From: Achromobacter pulmonis
Lineage (GTDB): Bacteria; Pseudomonadota; Gammaproteobacteria; Burkholderiales; Burkholderiaceae_B
Length of the DNA stretch: 64,000 nucleotides
Reading direction: 5' to 3'
Assembly: GCF_902859765.1 (NCBI RefSeq)
Contig: NZ_CADIJV010000003.1
Span: 124,001 to 188,000 of the forward strand
Of this stretch, positions 26,715 to 35,072 are shown one piece after another. Below the pieces are notes generated by a model that had not been told where the DNA came from, ran no database searches, and saw nothing but the letters and a program-made list of their open reading frames with translations. The stretch's first letter is position 1. Each line of letters begins with the position of its first letter. A program made the translations under genes and the position numbers.

Positions 26715-26716
26715 GC

Positions 26717-27601
26717 TCAGTGCATGGTGGCGTCCGCCAGCCCCTCGGAACCGGCGGGCGCGCGCCGATTCTGCGCCAGCACCAGCCGCTCCATATAGGC
26801 ACGGTCCTTCGGATCGATCATGAAGGCGGCCTCGACCCAGTCCTCGGTGATGTCCATCAGCTCGGAGCGGGTCAGTTGCAGCACGCGCTGGCGCGCCCGC
26901 AGCATGGCGCGCATGCCATTGAGCTTGGGCCGCATCACGTCGATGAAAGTGCGGGTGGCCTTGTAGGCGTCGCCGGGCTCGAACAGCACGTCTACCAGGC
27001 CGCGCGCCTGGAACCATTCGGCGGTGTGCGATTCGCCCGTGCCGATCAATTCCTCGGCCAGCTTCATGCCCGCGCGCCGCGCCACCAGCGAATAGCCGCC
27101 CATGCCCGGAAACAGGTTGAAGGCCATTTCGGGGAAGCCCATGCGGGCGTTGTTCTGCGCCAGCACGAAGTGGTGCGCCAGCGCCGCCTCGAAGCCGCCG
27201 CCCAGCGCAGTGCCTTCGATCATGGCCAGCGACACCGCGCCGGTGTCAAAGCCCCGGGTGGCGGCATGGACGCAGTCGACGCAGGCGCGGGCGTAGGCGC
27301 GCAGCGCCTCGCGCCGCCCGGTGCGGATGGCTTCGGCGAAGAAGTTCAGGTCGCCGCCGACGTTGTAGATCTGCGGCACCAGCGAGCCCGTGACCCAGAA
27401 GTCGATGGGCAGGCCAGAGTCCTTGGCGGCCCGCGCCAGGGTCATGATTTCGTCGATCAGTTCGTGGTTAAAGCAGGGGCGCGGCTGGGCGCGCAGCATC
27501 ATCCACATGACACGTCGTCCTTCTTCATAGAACGCGGAGACTTGCTTCAGGTTGCCTGCGGCGGTAAAGGGATGGCAGTCCGGATGAATGAGTTGATTCA
27601 T
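26717..27601 (-). CDS. rpfF: RpfF-type DSF/BDSF synthase (crotonase fold)
   Basis: The 294-residue crotonase-fold enzyme is dual-function acyl-ACP dehydratase/thioesterase making cis-2-unsaturated fatty-acid signals. The two catalytic glutamates are present: E138 in LGGGFEAAL and E158 in MGFPEMAFNLFPGMG, spaced 20 residues as in Xanthomonas RpfF (E141/E161). The N-terminal half has the RpfF pattern SLVPQIYNVGGDLNFFAEAIR. An ordinary enoyl-CoA hydratase is about 260 residues and lacks the FPGMG extension. The neighbouring RpfR-type receptor supports the call. The ATG at 27601 starts MNQLIHPDCH. The acyl chain length of the product cannot be read from sequence. Confidence 0.9.
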   Translation of the reverse strand: MNQLIHPDCHPFTAAGNLKQVSAFYEEGRRVMWMMLRAQPRPCFNHELIDEIMTLARAAKDSGLPIDFWVTGSLVPQIYNVGGDLNFFAEAIRTGRREALRAYARACVDCVHAATRGFDTGAVSLAMIEGTALGGGFEAALAHHFVLAQNNARMGFPEMAFNLFPGMGGYSLVARRAGMKLAEELIGTGESHTAEWFQARGLVDVLFEPGDAYKATRTFIDVMRPKLNGMRAMLRARQRVLQLTRSELMDITEDWVEAAFMIDPKDRAYMERLVLAQNRRAPAGSEGLADATMH

Positions 27602-27862
27602 TTGCTTTCGTCCAATCGATCAAGGTGAGTCGGAGTACTGCCGGGCCAGCCTAATACAGCGGCCGCCGCGTCCGGCTCATGCAAAGCTCGTCCGTCCGGC
27701 CAGAGTTGTCCGTAGTGCAAACATCGGAGTGATTGTTGGAAGAACCCGGCGTTCGGGGCGATGGCGTCGTGCGCATGGATGACGCGCGTCTCGTCGATGT
27801 GGACGATGACCGTCGCAGATTCGCGAAGGTCCGGGCCGGCATGGGCGGCATGGCGGCCTCAT

Positions 27863-27892
27863 GCGAATGGCGGGCAGGCGAATGGCGGGCAG
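27863..27892. repeat. 15-bp direct tandem repeat, two copies
   Basis: GCGAATGGCGGGCAG occurs twice head to tail (27863-27877 and 27878-27892) without mismatch. It lies about 60 bases upstream of the Fur-like sites. It could be a simple slippage duplication. Confidence 0.85.
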
Positions 27893-27953
27893 GCGCGCGG
27901 GTGACGCGCGTGGCCGTTGTGAGCCTGCAACACGAGCGCGGCTTGCGGTCCAA

Positions 27954-27988
27954 ATGAGATGAATCTCATATACAAATGAGATTCATTT
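27954..27988 (+). promoter_or_regulatory. Tandem Fur-box candidates upstream of the siderophore receptor
   Basis: Two adjacent palindromes occur: ATGAGAT-GA-ATCTCAT (27954-27969) and AAATGA-GAT-TCATTT (27974-27988). Both resemble the Fur operator, whose half-sites carry ATGA and TCAT in AT-rich context. The start codon of the TonB-dependent receptor is 33 bases downstream, so a bound repressor would block its promoter under iron sufficiency. Fur binding is inferred. Confidence 0.65.
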
Positions 27989-28021
27989 TCGATATTATCG
28001 CGGCTCGATAAAACTTACAGA

Positions 28022-30130
28022 ATGCTTGCGATGCCCGTTTTTTCTGTCCCGCGCACCGTCGTCCTGGGCGCCACGCTGGCCGCCTTGGCCCCCGCCGTTT
28101 CCGTGGGCGCCGAGCCGGCGCAACTTCCCGCCATCAGTGTCGAAGGCGCCAATGCCGACGATCCGCGCGTGCCCGAGGTCACCACCGCCACCCGTACCCA
28201 GACCCCCGCGCGCTACGTGCCGCAGGCCATCGACAGCGTCAAGGTCGAAAGCCTGCAGAACTACGGCATCAACACGCTGGGCGAAGCCCTGTCCGGCATC
28301 CCCAACGTCAGCAACGCCTCGGACACCCGCTTCGATTCGCTGCGCATCCGAGGCTTTGACGCCAGCAACGATTTCTACCTGGACGGCATCCGCGACGACA
28401 GCCAGTACGTGCGCGACCTGCACAACATCGAACGCATCGAGGTGCTCAAGGGCCCGGCCGCCGTGCTGTATGGCCGCGGCAGCCAGGGCGGCATCGTCAA
28501 TCGCGTCAGCAAGGCGCCACAGCCGGGCCGCGAATCCACCCTGGAAGCGCAGGCCGGCAGTTGGGACCTGCGCAGTTTCTACGGGGATCTGAGCGCCGAC
28601 CCCGGCGAACACGTCAGCGTGCGCCTGAACATCGGCCAGGAAGACAGCAACAGCTTCCGCCACAAGATCGGCGGCACCCGCCAGTTGGTGGCGCCGTCGC
28701 TGAACTGGCGCATCACGCCCGACCTGGACTGGCTGGTGCAGTACGAATACAGCCGCTACGACCGCACCCCGGACCGTGGCATCCCCAGCGTCAACGGCCG
28801 TCCGGCCGACGTCGGCCGCTCGACCGTCTATGGCGACCCCGACCGTGACTATATCGACGACCGCGCGCAATCGTTCCGCTCGCGCCTGGCCTATGCCGTG
28901 GCGCCGGGCTGGCAACTGCGCTACACGCTCGGCGTGTTCGCGCTGGACAGCAAATTCGACAACACCTACCTGACCGGCTACAGCGCCGCCAGCGGCAAGG
29001 TCAGCCGCACCCGCTGGCAGCAGGACCTGAGCACCCGCAGCATCAACCACAACCTGGAGGCCGAGGGCCTGTTCCATACCGGCGGCATCGAGCACCGTAT
29101 GTTGTTCGGCGTCGAGCTGGCCAACCAGGAGCGTTCGCCCGATCTCTACAACATGCTGGCGCGTGGCCCGGGCGCGCAGCCCATGCCGGCGCTGGACCTG
29201 TACGATCCGGACCTGTCCCAGCAGCACGACGGCGCCATGACGCTCAGCAGTTCGGCCCGCCACAAGACGCGCAGCCAGGGCTACTACGTGCAGGACCAGA
29301 TCAAGCTGGATGACGCCTGGCAGGTGCTGCTGGGGCTGCGCATGGACCGCTTCCGCGTCGATTCCACCAACCGCATGCTGGATCTCTCGGCCCGCCGCGA
29401 CAACCGTGGGCTGAGCCCGCGTGCCGGCGTGGTCTGGACGCCGCTGCGCGACCACTCCTTCTATGCGTCATACAGCAAGACCTTCTCGCCGGTCGGCGGC
29501 AGCTTGATCGGCATTACCCCGAACCCGCGCGACAACACCAACGACCTCGATCCGGAAAAGACCCGCCAATACGAAGTCGGCGTCAAGAGCGACTGGCTCG
29601 ACGGGCGACTGAGCACTACCCTGGCGCTGTACCAGCTGGAGCTCTACAACCGCCGCACCCGCGATCCGGTCGATCCGACCCTTGTGTTGCTGACCGGCAA
29701 GCAGCGTTCGCGCGGCATCGAGCTGACCGCGGCCGGGCGCCTGGCCGGCAACTGGTACCTGCGCGGCGGCATCGGCCTGCAGAACGCCTCCATCGTCGAA
29801 GACAACAACGGCCTGGCCGGCAAGCGCGTCAGCAACGTGGCGCGGCGCAACGGCAGCGTGTTCCTGACCTACAAGCCGGCCGAGGGCCTGTATGGCGAAA
29901 CCGGCCTGACCTTCGTCGGCCAGCGCTATGCCGACAATGCCAACACGGCGGTGCTGCCCGGCTACGCCACCTGGGACGCGCTGGTCGGCTACCGCAGCGG
30001 CCAGTGGGACTGGCGCCTGGCGGTGCGCAACATCACCGACAAGACCTACTACGCCTCGGCCACCAGCGCCGGCCAGATCCGCGTGGGCGAGCCGCGCACG
30101 GTGGTGGCGACCGCGCAGTACCGGTTCTGA
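28022..30130 (+). CDS. TonB-dependent siderophore receptor
   Basis: The 702-residue outer-membrane protein has a signal peptide (ending about VSVGAEP), a plug domain with FDSLRIRGFDASNDFYLDG and IERIEVLKGPAAVLYGRG (about residues 101-155), and a 22-strand barrel ending in the aromatic signature VVATAQYRF. The plug motifs are those of the catecholate/hydroxamate ferric-siderophore branch (Fiu/FhuE/BfrD-like). It imports an iron complex with TonB-ExbB-ExbD energy. No siderophore biosynthesis, FecI/FecR or ABC genes adjoin it, so it is an orphan receptor probably controlled directly by Fur. The ATG at 28022 is chosen; an ATG three codons later is possible. A strong terminator follows. Confidence 0.92.
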   Translation: MLAMPVFSVPRTVVLGATLAALAPAVSVGAEPAQLPAISVEGANADDPRVPEVTTATRTQTPARYVPQAIDSVKVESLQNYGINTLGEALSGIPNVSNASDTRFDSLRIRGFDASNDFYLDGIRDDSQYVRDLHNIERIEVLKGPAAVLYGRGSQGGIVNRVSKAPQPGRESTLEAQAGSWDLRSFYGDLSADPGEHVSVRLNIGQEDSNSFRHKIGGTRQLVAPSLNWRITPDLDWLVQYEYSRYDRTPDRGIPSVNGRPADVGRSTVYGDPDRDYIDDRAQSFRSRLAYAVAPGWQLRYTLGVFALDSKFDNTYLTGYSAASGKVSRTRWQQDLSTRSINHNLEAEGLFHTGGIEHRMLFGVELANQERSPDLYNMLARGPGAQPMPALDLYDPDLSQQHDGAMTLSSSARHKTRSQGYYVQDQIKLDDAWQVLLGLRMDRFRVDSTNRMLDLSARRDNRGLSPRAGVVWTPLRDHSFYASYSKTFSPVGGSLIGITPNPRDNTNDLDPEKTRQYEVGVKSDWLDGRLSTTLALYQLELYNRRTRDPVDPTLVLLTGKQRSRGIELTAAGRLAGNWYLRGGIGLQNASIVEDNNGLAGKRVSNVARRNGSVFLTYKPAEGLYGETGLTFVGQRYADNANTAVLPGYATWDALVGYRSGQWDWRLAVRNITDKTYYASATSAGQIRVGEPRTVVATAQYRF

Positions 30131-30157
30131 CGGGTAGACACGATCCAGACAGGACGG

Positions 30158-30187
30158 ACGGGCGCTTCGGCGCCCGTTTTCTCTTTG
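30158..30187 (+). terminator. Intrinsic terminator after the TonB receptor
   Basis: ACGGGCGC (30158-30165), the loop TTCG and GCGCCCGT (30170-30177) form a perfect 8-bp stem with a stable UUCG tetraloop, followed by TTTCTCTTT. This is a textbook rho-independent terminator 27 bases after the receptor stop. Confidence 0.9.
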
Positions 30188-30291
30188 CAGGAAGACGGGC
30201 GAGTGGGGAGGAAAAGATCGCGCACCGCCAGACAGGAACCAAGGGAGTGTCCTATCTTGTTGGCGGACGGACTGTTTTGACTTGACTGAAA

Positions 30292-30307
30292 TTCGTCTAT
30301 TGACGAA
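30292..30307. promoter_or_regulatory. Palindrome upstream of the HigBA-type pair
   Basis: TTCGTC-TATT-GACGAA is a perfect 6-bp inverted repeat ending 6 bases before the GTG of the toxin gene, overlapping its ribosome-binding region. Toxin-antitoxin operons are usually repressed by their HTH antitoxin through such a palindrome, so this is the likely autoregulatory operator. Confidence 0.55.
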
Positions 30308-30313
30308 GGTGGT

Positions 30314-30658
30314 GTGTACCGAATCGAACACTACCTCACCCCCGGAAAACTCAAGGATTCCTATGCCACCTGGCTACGCGGCCTGCGCGGCATGCGTGAC
30401 AAGGTGGCGGTCATTCGCCGCGTGGCGCGTCTTGCGTCCGGCAATTTCGGCGCTCACCGCTTCTGCCGCGAGGGCGTGTGGGAATTGCGTATCGATTCAG
30501 GGCCGGGCCTGCGCGTCTACTACGCGCTGTCCGGTGAACGGCTGGTGTTGTTGCTGGCCGGAGCCAGCAAACGCACGCAGGATGCCGACATCCATCGCGC
30601 GGTGGAGTATTGGCATGACTGGCAACGGAGAACAGATGATGAGAAGCAAGCCCCATGA
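30314..30658 (+). CDS. RelE/ParE-superfamily toxin, HigB-like (Gp49 type)
   Basis: The 114-residue basic protein begins (GTG) MYRIEHYLTPGKLKDSYATWLRGLRG and contains NFGAHRFCREGVWELRIDSGPGLRVYYAL. This is the pattern of the phage-derived Gp49/HigB addiction-module killer family: E-L-R-I followed by G-x-R-V/I-Y-Y. The C-terminal SKRTQDADIHRAVEYWHDW is also typical. Such proteins are ribosome-dependent mRNA interferases. The downstream antitoxin overlaps it by 23 bases, the toxin-first order of HigBA. No ATG is available near the N-terminus, so GTG is used. Confidence 0.88.
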   Translation: MYRIEHYLTPGKLKDSYATWLRGLRGMRDKVAVIRRVARLASGNFGAHRFCREGVWELRIDSGPGLRVYYALSGERLVLLLAGASKRTQDADIHRAVEYWHDWQRRTDDEKQAP

Positions 30659-30959
30659 TGAAGCAATGGTCGAGGTCTATCGCAGCGACCCCGCCCTCGC
30701 GCTGGAGACGGTCAACAGCATTCTCGCCGATGGCGACCAGGGGGAATTGCTGGTGGTGCTGCGCCAGATGACCCAGGCGTTCGGCGGCATGCAGGCCGTG
30801 GCGGAGCAGGCGCGGCTGAATCCGACGCAGCTCTACCGCACGCTGTCGCCCAAGGGCAACCCATCACTGGCCAGCCTGCTGGCCATTCTCAGGGCGATGG
30901 GCTTGCGGCTGGCCGTGATGCCGCTGGCCGATGCGGCGGCCCCGGTCCGGATGGGTTGA
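30636..30959 (+). CDS. HTH antitoxin, HigA-like (putative addiction-module antidote)
   Basis: The 107-residue protein starts MMRSKPHDEAMVEVYRSDPALALETVNSIL and has a C-terminal Xre-type HTH: AVAEQARLNPTQLYRTLSPKGNPSLASLLAILRAMGLRLAV (about residues 55-95). This matches the addiction-module antidote family that pairs with Gp49-like toxins. GGAG lies six bases before the first ATG, inside the toxin gene. A second in-frame ATG follows immediately. It should bind and neutralise the toxin and repress the operon. The stop is 17 bases from the convergent Bug gene stop. Confidence 0.88.
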   Translation: MMRSKPHDEAMVEVYRSDPALALETVNSILADGDQGELLVVLRQMTQAFGGMQAVAEQARLNPTQLYRTLSPKGNPSLASLLAILRAMGLRLAVMPLADAAAPVRMG

Positions 30960-30976
30960 GGCCACGCCCGGCGCGT

Positions 30977-31960
30977 TTATTGCGGTTCGATCTTCGCGTC
31001 GATCGCGCGCTGGGTCCAGATCTGGCGCTGCGACTGGGTGAAGGCCCGGTGCTCGGCCAGCGTGTTGGGGGCGACCTGCATGCCCAGCGTTTCGAATTTG
31101 GCGACGCTGTCGGGTTCTTGCAGGATGCGGGTGATCTCGCGGTTCAGGCGCTCGACCACCGGCGCCGGCGTGTCTTTGGGCGCGGCCACGCCCACCCAGA
31201 CCACCAGGTCGAAATGCTTGTAGCCCAGCTCGGCCAGCGTCGGCACGTCGAGGAAGTCCTTCGAGCGCGCCTGCCCGGTGAAGGCGATGCCCTTGAGTTT
31301 GCCGCCGCGCATGAACGAGGTCACCACCGACAGGTCGGCGAACAGGTAATCGACGTGACCGCCGAGCAGGTCGGTGACGGCGGGCGGCTGGCTCTTGTAG
31401 GGCACGGCGTTGGCGGCGGCGCCAGCGACGCTGTTGAAGGTGGCGCCGGCGATCTGGCTGGTGGGCGAGCCGTAGGCATAGTTCAGCGGCTTGGCGCGGG
31501 TGGCCTGTACCAGCGCCGGCACCGAGTCGTAGGGCGAGTCGGCGCGCACCACCAGCATCATCGGAATGGTGGCGATACGGATGACGTGGATGAAATCGCC
31601 GGTCGGGTCGTAGGGCAACTTGCGGAACAGGGCGGGCGTGGCCGAGTGCGTCGAGCTGCTGGTCAGGATCAGGGTGTAGCCGTCGGGCGCGGCGCGCGCG
31701 GCGGTGGACGAACCGATGGTGCCGGACGCGCCGGGCTTGTTCTCGATCACGATCGGCACGCCCAGGCGCGGGCCGAGCTTTTCCATCAGGATGCGGGCGC
31801 TGGTGTCGGTGGCGCTGCCGGGCGAGAACGGCACCACGATGGTGATAGGCTTGCTGGGATAGACGTCGGCGGCCTGCGCGGCGCCAGTGGCGGCGGCCAG
31901 GGCCAGGGCGCAGGCGGCGGCGAACTGGCGCGCGCGGCTGCGTTCCGGGGATTGGGTCAT
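30977..31960 (-). CDS. Bug/TctC-family tripartite tricarboxylate receptor
   Basis: The 327-residue solute-binding protein has a signal peptide ending ATGAAQAADVYPSKP and the Bug blocks ITIVVPFSPGSATDTSARIL and ENKPGASGTIGSSTAARAAPDGYTL. It has no TctAB partners here. It is the last gene of a leftward set, enoyl-CoA hydratase, CoA-transferase, LysR and Bug, and probably binds the acid that enters that pathway. The ATG at 31960 is preceded by AGGAGACTTTC. Confidence 0.9.
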   Translation of the reverse strand: MTQSPERSRARQFAAACALALAAATGAAQAADVYPSKPITIVVPFSPGSATDTSARILMEKLGPRLGVPIVIENKPGASGTIGSSTAARAAPDGYTLILTSSSTHSATPALFRKLPYDPTGDFIHVIRIATIPMMLVVRADSPYDSVPALVQATRAKPLNYAYGSPTSQIAGATFNSVAGAAANAVPYKSQPPAVTDLLGGHVDYLFADLSVVTSFMRGGKLKGIAFTGQARSKDFLDVPTLAELGYKHFDLVVWVGVAAPKDTPAPVVERLNREITRILQEPDSVAKFETLGMQVAPNTLAEHRAFTQSQRQIWTQRAIDAKIEPQ

Positions 31961-32116
31961 GAAAGTCTCCTGTGTTGTTCTGCGGCCCCGCGGCGACATG
32001 CGGGCGTCAGGGCCGCTGCCATGATGCGGCCGCACGGCTTATCCCAACAAGGGACTAATTTTCATAGACCTATTCCGTATCCGGATAAGTCTGGCGGGGC
32101 GCAGCCGGGCCCGCCG

Positions 32117-33061
32117 TCAGGCGCCGGCGCCGTCTTCATCGTAGCGGGTCGGGTCAGGCGCCGCTTCGCGCGCCCGCAAGGTCTGCTCCAGGCCGGTCAG
32201 GAACGCGTCCGCCGCCAATGACAGGCGGGTGCTGTGGCGCTGGATCAGCCATAGCGCATGGCCGCGCTGGCCGGCGCCGCCGATGGGCGCGGTGACCAGG
32301 CCCAGCTGGCGCGCGAAGGCGCAGACGTAGCCGGGCACCACGGTGATGCCCAGGCCGGCGCGCACCAGGTTCAGCACCGAGGTCAGCATCCCGGCCTCGA
32401 TGCCGGACCGGAATTGCAGGTCGAGTTCGCCGCCGATGCGGTCGACCGCGCGGCGCACGCTGTAGACGTTGCGCAGCGTGATGTGCGCGTGCGCGGCCAG
32501 GTCGGCCCAGCGCACCTGCTTGCGGCGCGCCAGTGGGTGGCCGGGGGCATAGACGGCATGCATGGTGTCGCGGTAGATCACCCGCGCGGCCAGTTCGCCG
32601 CCTTCTGTCTCGGTGGAGACGACGCCGAAATCGGCGCGGCCATGGCGCACGTGCTCGATGGTTTCGTCGGTGTTCAGTTCGAACAGGTCCAGCTTCACGC
32701 CCGGATGGCGGCGGTGGTAGCGCGCGATGACGCCGCCCAGCAGGCCGACCATCATCATCGGCGAGCAGGCCACGCCGACCACGCCGCGCTCCAGCGAGCG
32801 CAGGCCGGACATGCTGCGCTCGGCCGCGCGCACCGTGCCCAGGATTTCCTGCGCATAGGCATAGAAGTCGGCCGCGCCCTCGCATGGCGTGACGCTGCGG
32901 GTCGAGCGTTCGAACAGCGGCTGGCCGACCTCGGCCTCGAGTTCGGCGCACAGCTTGCTGACGGCCGACTGCGTGACGAAGGCGGCGCGGGCGGCGGCGG
33001 TGAAGCTGCGCAGCTCGTAGAGCGCGCAGAACACGCGCAACTGCTTCAGGGTGATGTTCAT
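32117..33061 (-). CDS. LysR-family transcriptional regulator
   Basis: The 314-residue protein starts MNITLKQLRVFCALYELRSFTAAARAAFVTQSAVSKLCAELEAEVG, the LysR winged HTH, followed by a substrate-binding effector domain. It lies 68 bases after the CoA-transferase gene and before the Bug receptor gene on the same strand, so it is probably the local regulator. The frame extends 24 codons upstream of the chosen ATG without LysR similarity. The C-terminal tail (AAPDPTRYDEDGAGA) is acidic and probably disordered. Confidence 0.88.
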   Translation of the reverse strand: MNITLKQLRVFCALYELRSFTAAARAAFVTQSAVSKLCAELEAEVGQPLFERSTRSVTPCEGAADFYAYAQEILGTVRAAERSMSGLRSLERGVVGVACSPMMMVGLLGGVIARYHRRHPGVKLDLFELNTDETIEHVRHGRADFGVVSTETEGGELAARVIYRDTMHAVYAPGHPLARRKQVRWADLAAHAHITLRNVYSVRRAVDRIGGELDLQFRSGIEAGMLTSVLNLVRAGLGITVVPGYVCAFARQLGLVTAPIGGAGQRGHALWLIQRHSTRLSLAADAFLTGLEQTLRAREAAPDPTRYDEDGAGA

Positions 33062-33129
33062 GGTCGGGGCGAAGTGGGGGCACGGGATGCGCCGGGGCGC
33101 GGCGCATGCGTCCACCGCGTCCCGGCGCG

Positions 33130-34281
33130 TCAATCGGCTTCGAGCATATCGCGATCCGCGTCCTGGCGCGGCGCGAGGCGGCGGATCGAACCCGGCGTGC
33201 GCGAGAAGCGCACCGGGATGGCGGTGGCCGTCAGGGTGCCTTCAGTGGGGTGTTCGACCCGCTGGAAAAAGCCGGTGGCGGCCAGGTGCGGATCGTCGAA
33301 CAGCGCCTCGGGCGCGTTGACGCGCGAGTGCGGGATGTCGGCGTCGGCCAGCAGAGTCAGCCAGTCTGCGGTGGCGCGCAGCGCGACAATGGCCGCCAGG
33401 TCGCTGTAGAGTGCGTCGAAATTGCGGGCGCGGGTCTCGGCGCTGGCGTAGCGCGGGTCGGCGGCCAGGTCGGCGCGCGCGGCCAAGGTGAAGAAGCGTT
33501 GCCATTGGGCGTCGGTATACGGCAGCAGCGCCAGGAAGCCGTCGCGGGTGCGGTAGGGCCGGCGCTCGGGCGACAGCACGCGGCGGTAGCCCATGGCGCC
33601 GCGCGGCGGCTCGAAGGTGCGCCCGCCCAGGTGCTCGACCAGGGTGAAGGACACCAGCGTCTCGAACATGGGCACCTCGATCGCCTGGCCTTGGCCGGAT
33701 TTCTCGCGTTCGTACAGCGCCATCGGGATGGCGTAGGCCAGCGTCAGTCCGGCCACCTTGTCGGCCATGATGGTGTTGATGTAGGCCGGCGCGCCGCTGT
33801 TGCGGCCCTGCAGGTCGGCCAGGCCGCTCATGGCCTGGATGATGTCGTCGAAGGCCGGCTGCGCGGCGTAGGGACCGTCCTGGCCGAAGCCCACCGCCGA
33901 GCAATAGATCAGGCGTGGGTTGCGCGCCCGCAGGCTGGCGGCGTCCAGGCCGATCCGCGCCAGCGCGCGCGGCCGCACGTTGGAGATGAAGACGTCGGCG
34001 CCGTCGACCAGCCGCAGCAGGTGTTGCCGCTCGCCCGGGTCTTTGGCGTTCAGGGTGATGCTGCGCTTGTTGCGGTTCAGATTCAGGTAGACCGCGCCCA
34101 TGCCAGGCGAGGCCGCCGGCGCCGAGGCGCGGAACACGTCGCCTTCGGGCGCTTCGACCTTGATGATCTCGGCGCCCATGTCGCCCAGGATCTGGGTGGC
34201 GTAAGGGCCCATGCCGACCGAGGTCATGTCGACCACTCGCACGCCGGCCAGCGGGCCGGTGGCCGGGGCCGCGGCCGTCAT
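33130..34281 (-). CDS. Class III acyl-CoA transferase, CaiB/BaiF family
   Basis: The 383-residue protein moves CoA between carboxylic acids. It has the family N-terminus LAGVRVVDMTSVGMGPYATQILGDMGAEIIKVE and NRNKRSITLNAKDPGER. The catalytic aspartate is probably D174 in NTIMADKVAGLT, and GQGQAIEVPMFETLVSF follows in the expected place. The start overlaps the enoyl-CoA hydratase stop (ATGA), implying coupled translation and a shared pathway: activation of an acid as CoA ester, then hydration. The upstream frame extension is a shadow of the hydratase gene. Substrate unknown. Confidence 0.9.
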   Translation of the reverse strand: MTAAAPATGPLAGVRVVDMTSVGMGPYATQILGDMGAEIIKVEAPEGDVFRASAPAASPGMGAVYLNLNRNKRSITLNAKDPGERQHLLRLVDGADVFISNVRPRALARIGLDAASLRARNPRLIYCSAVGFGQDGPYAAQPAFDDIIQAMSGLADLQGRNSGAPAYINTIMADKVAGLTLAYAIPMALYEREKSGQGQAIEVPMFETLVSFTLVEHLGGRTFEPPRGAMGYRRVLSPERRPYRTRDGFLALLPYTDAQWQRFFTLAARADLAADPRYASAETRARNFDALYSDLAAIVALRATADWLTLLADADIPHSRVNAPEALFDDPHLAATGFFQRVEHPTEGTLTATAIPVRFSRTPGSIRRLAPRQDADRDMLEAD

Positions 34282-35072
34282 TGCGCCCCCCGCGCGCGTT
34301 TGCGGGCCAGGAACGGCGCCATGTATTGGCGCGGTTCGTCCGTGGTGAAGGCCGCGCCGAAAGCGTCGACGCTGCGGTCCAGGCCGGCTTCGACCGTCGA
34401 CGTCTCCCAGTAGCGCAGCAGCGCCTTCTGCGCGCGCACGGCCCGTGGCCCGCTGTGGGCGATGGGGGCGACGGTGCGCTCGACCAGCGCGTCCAGCTCG
34501 CCGGCTTCGCACAGGAATTGCAGGAAGCCCCAGCGCAGCGCCTGCTCGGCGTCGACCGTGGCGCCGGTCAGCAGCAGCCAATTGGTGGCGCCCGGGCCGA
34601 TCAGCGCCGGCAGCAGCACGGCGTGGATCACCGACGGGATGCCGACCTGCACTTCGGGCATGCCGAAGACGCCGTCGCGCGAGCCCAGGCGGATGTCGCA
34701 GGCCGCCGCCAGTTCCATGCCAGCGCCCAGGCAGAAGCCGGGCAGGCGGGCGATGGTGGGCACCGGCACCGCGCGCACCGCTTCGCACAGATCGCGCAGG
34801 CGGCTGATGAAGGCGCGGCCGCCGTTCGGATCGAGTTCGGCCATTTCGTAGATGTTGGCGCCGCCGACGAAGGCCTTGTCGCCGCTGCCGCGCAGCACCA
34901 GCGCGCGGGCGTCGGCCTGCGCGGCGATCCAGCGCACGGCGTCGGTCAGGCCCAGCGTGACCGGCGATGCCAGGATGTTCATGCTCTTGGCGTCGTCGAT
35001 CCGCAGCGTGTAGACGCCGCGCGCGTCGCGCTCGATATGGCTGTGGGGGAAGGCGGGAATCGGGGCGCTCAT
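34278..35072 (-). CDS. Enoyl-CoA hydratase/isomerase family protein
   Basis: The 264-residue crotonase-fold protein has both oxyanion-hole blocks (GSGDKAFVGGANIYEM and LPGFCLGAGMELAAACD) and the catalytic glutamate positions in GMELA and FGMPEVQVGIPS. It is likely to hydrate or isomerise the CoA ester made by the downstream CaiB-family transferase. The ATG at 35072 begins MSAPIPAF and follows GGAGACAGC; an ATG at 35114 would add 14 residues. It heads the four-gene leftward operon, divergent from the exported protein at 35267. Confidence 0.88.
   Translation of the reverse strand: MSAPIPAFPHSHIERDARGVYTLRIDDAKSMNILASPVTLGLTDAVRWIAAQADARALVLRGSGDKAFVGGANIYEMAELDPNGGRAFISRLRDLCEAVRAVPVPTIARLPGFCLGAGMELAAACDIRLGSRDGVFGMPEVQVGIPSVIHAVLLPALIGPGATNWLLLTGATVDAEQALRWGFLQFLCEAGELDALVERTVAPIAHSGPRAVRAQKALLRYWETSTVEAGLDRSVDAFGAAFTTDEPRQYMAPFLARKRARGAQ

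Larger units (their letters stand above)
27602..28021. promoter_or_regulatory. Intergenic region rpfF / TonB receptor
   Basis: This 420-base gap holds the divergent promoters of rpfF and the siderophore receptor. I find no convincing gene in it. It contains a two-copy 15-bp tandem repeat (27863-27892) and two Fur-box-like palindromes directly before the receptor start (27954-27988). The middle part (27650-27860) is moderately GC-rich with no recognisable signal. Confidence 0.5.

Noticed and set aside
26717-27601. Ordinary enoyl-CoA hydratase
   Set aside because: The protein is longer, has the RpfF-specific N-terminal pattern and the FPGMG block, and pairs with an RpfR-type receptor.
27651-27957. 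Coding frames between rpfF and the TonB receptor
   Set aside because: Arg/Pro/Ser-rich composition, no start signals, and they cover the tandem repeat and Fur-like sites.
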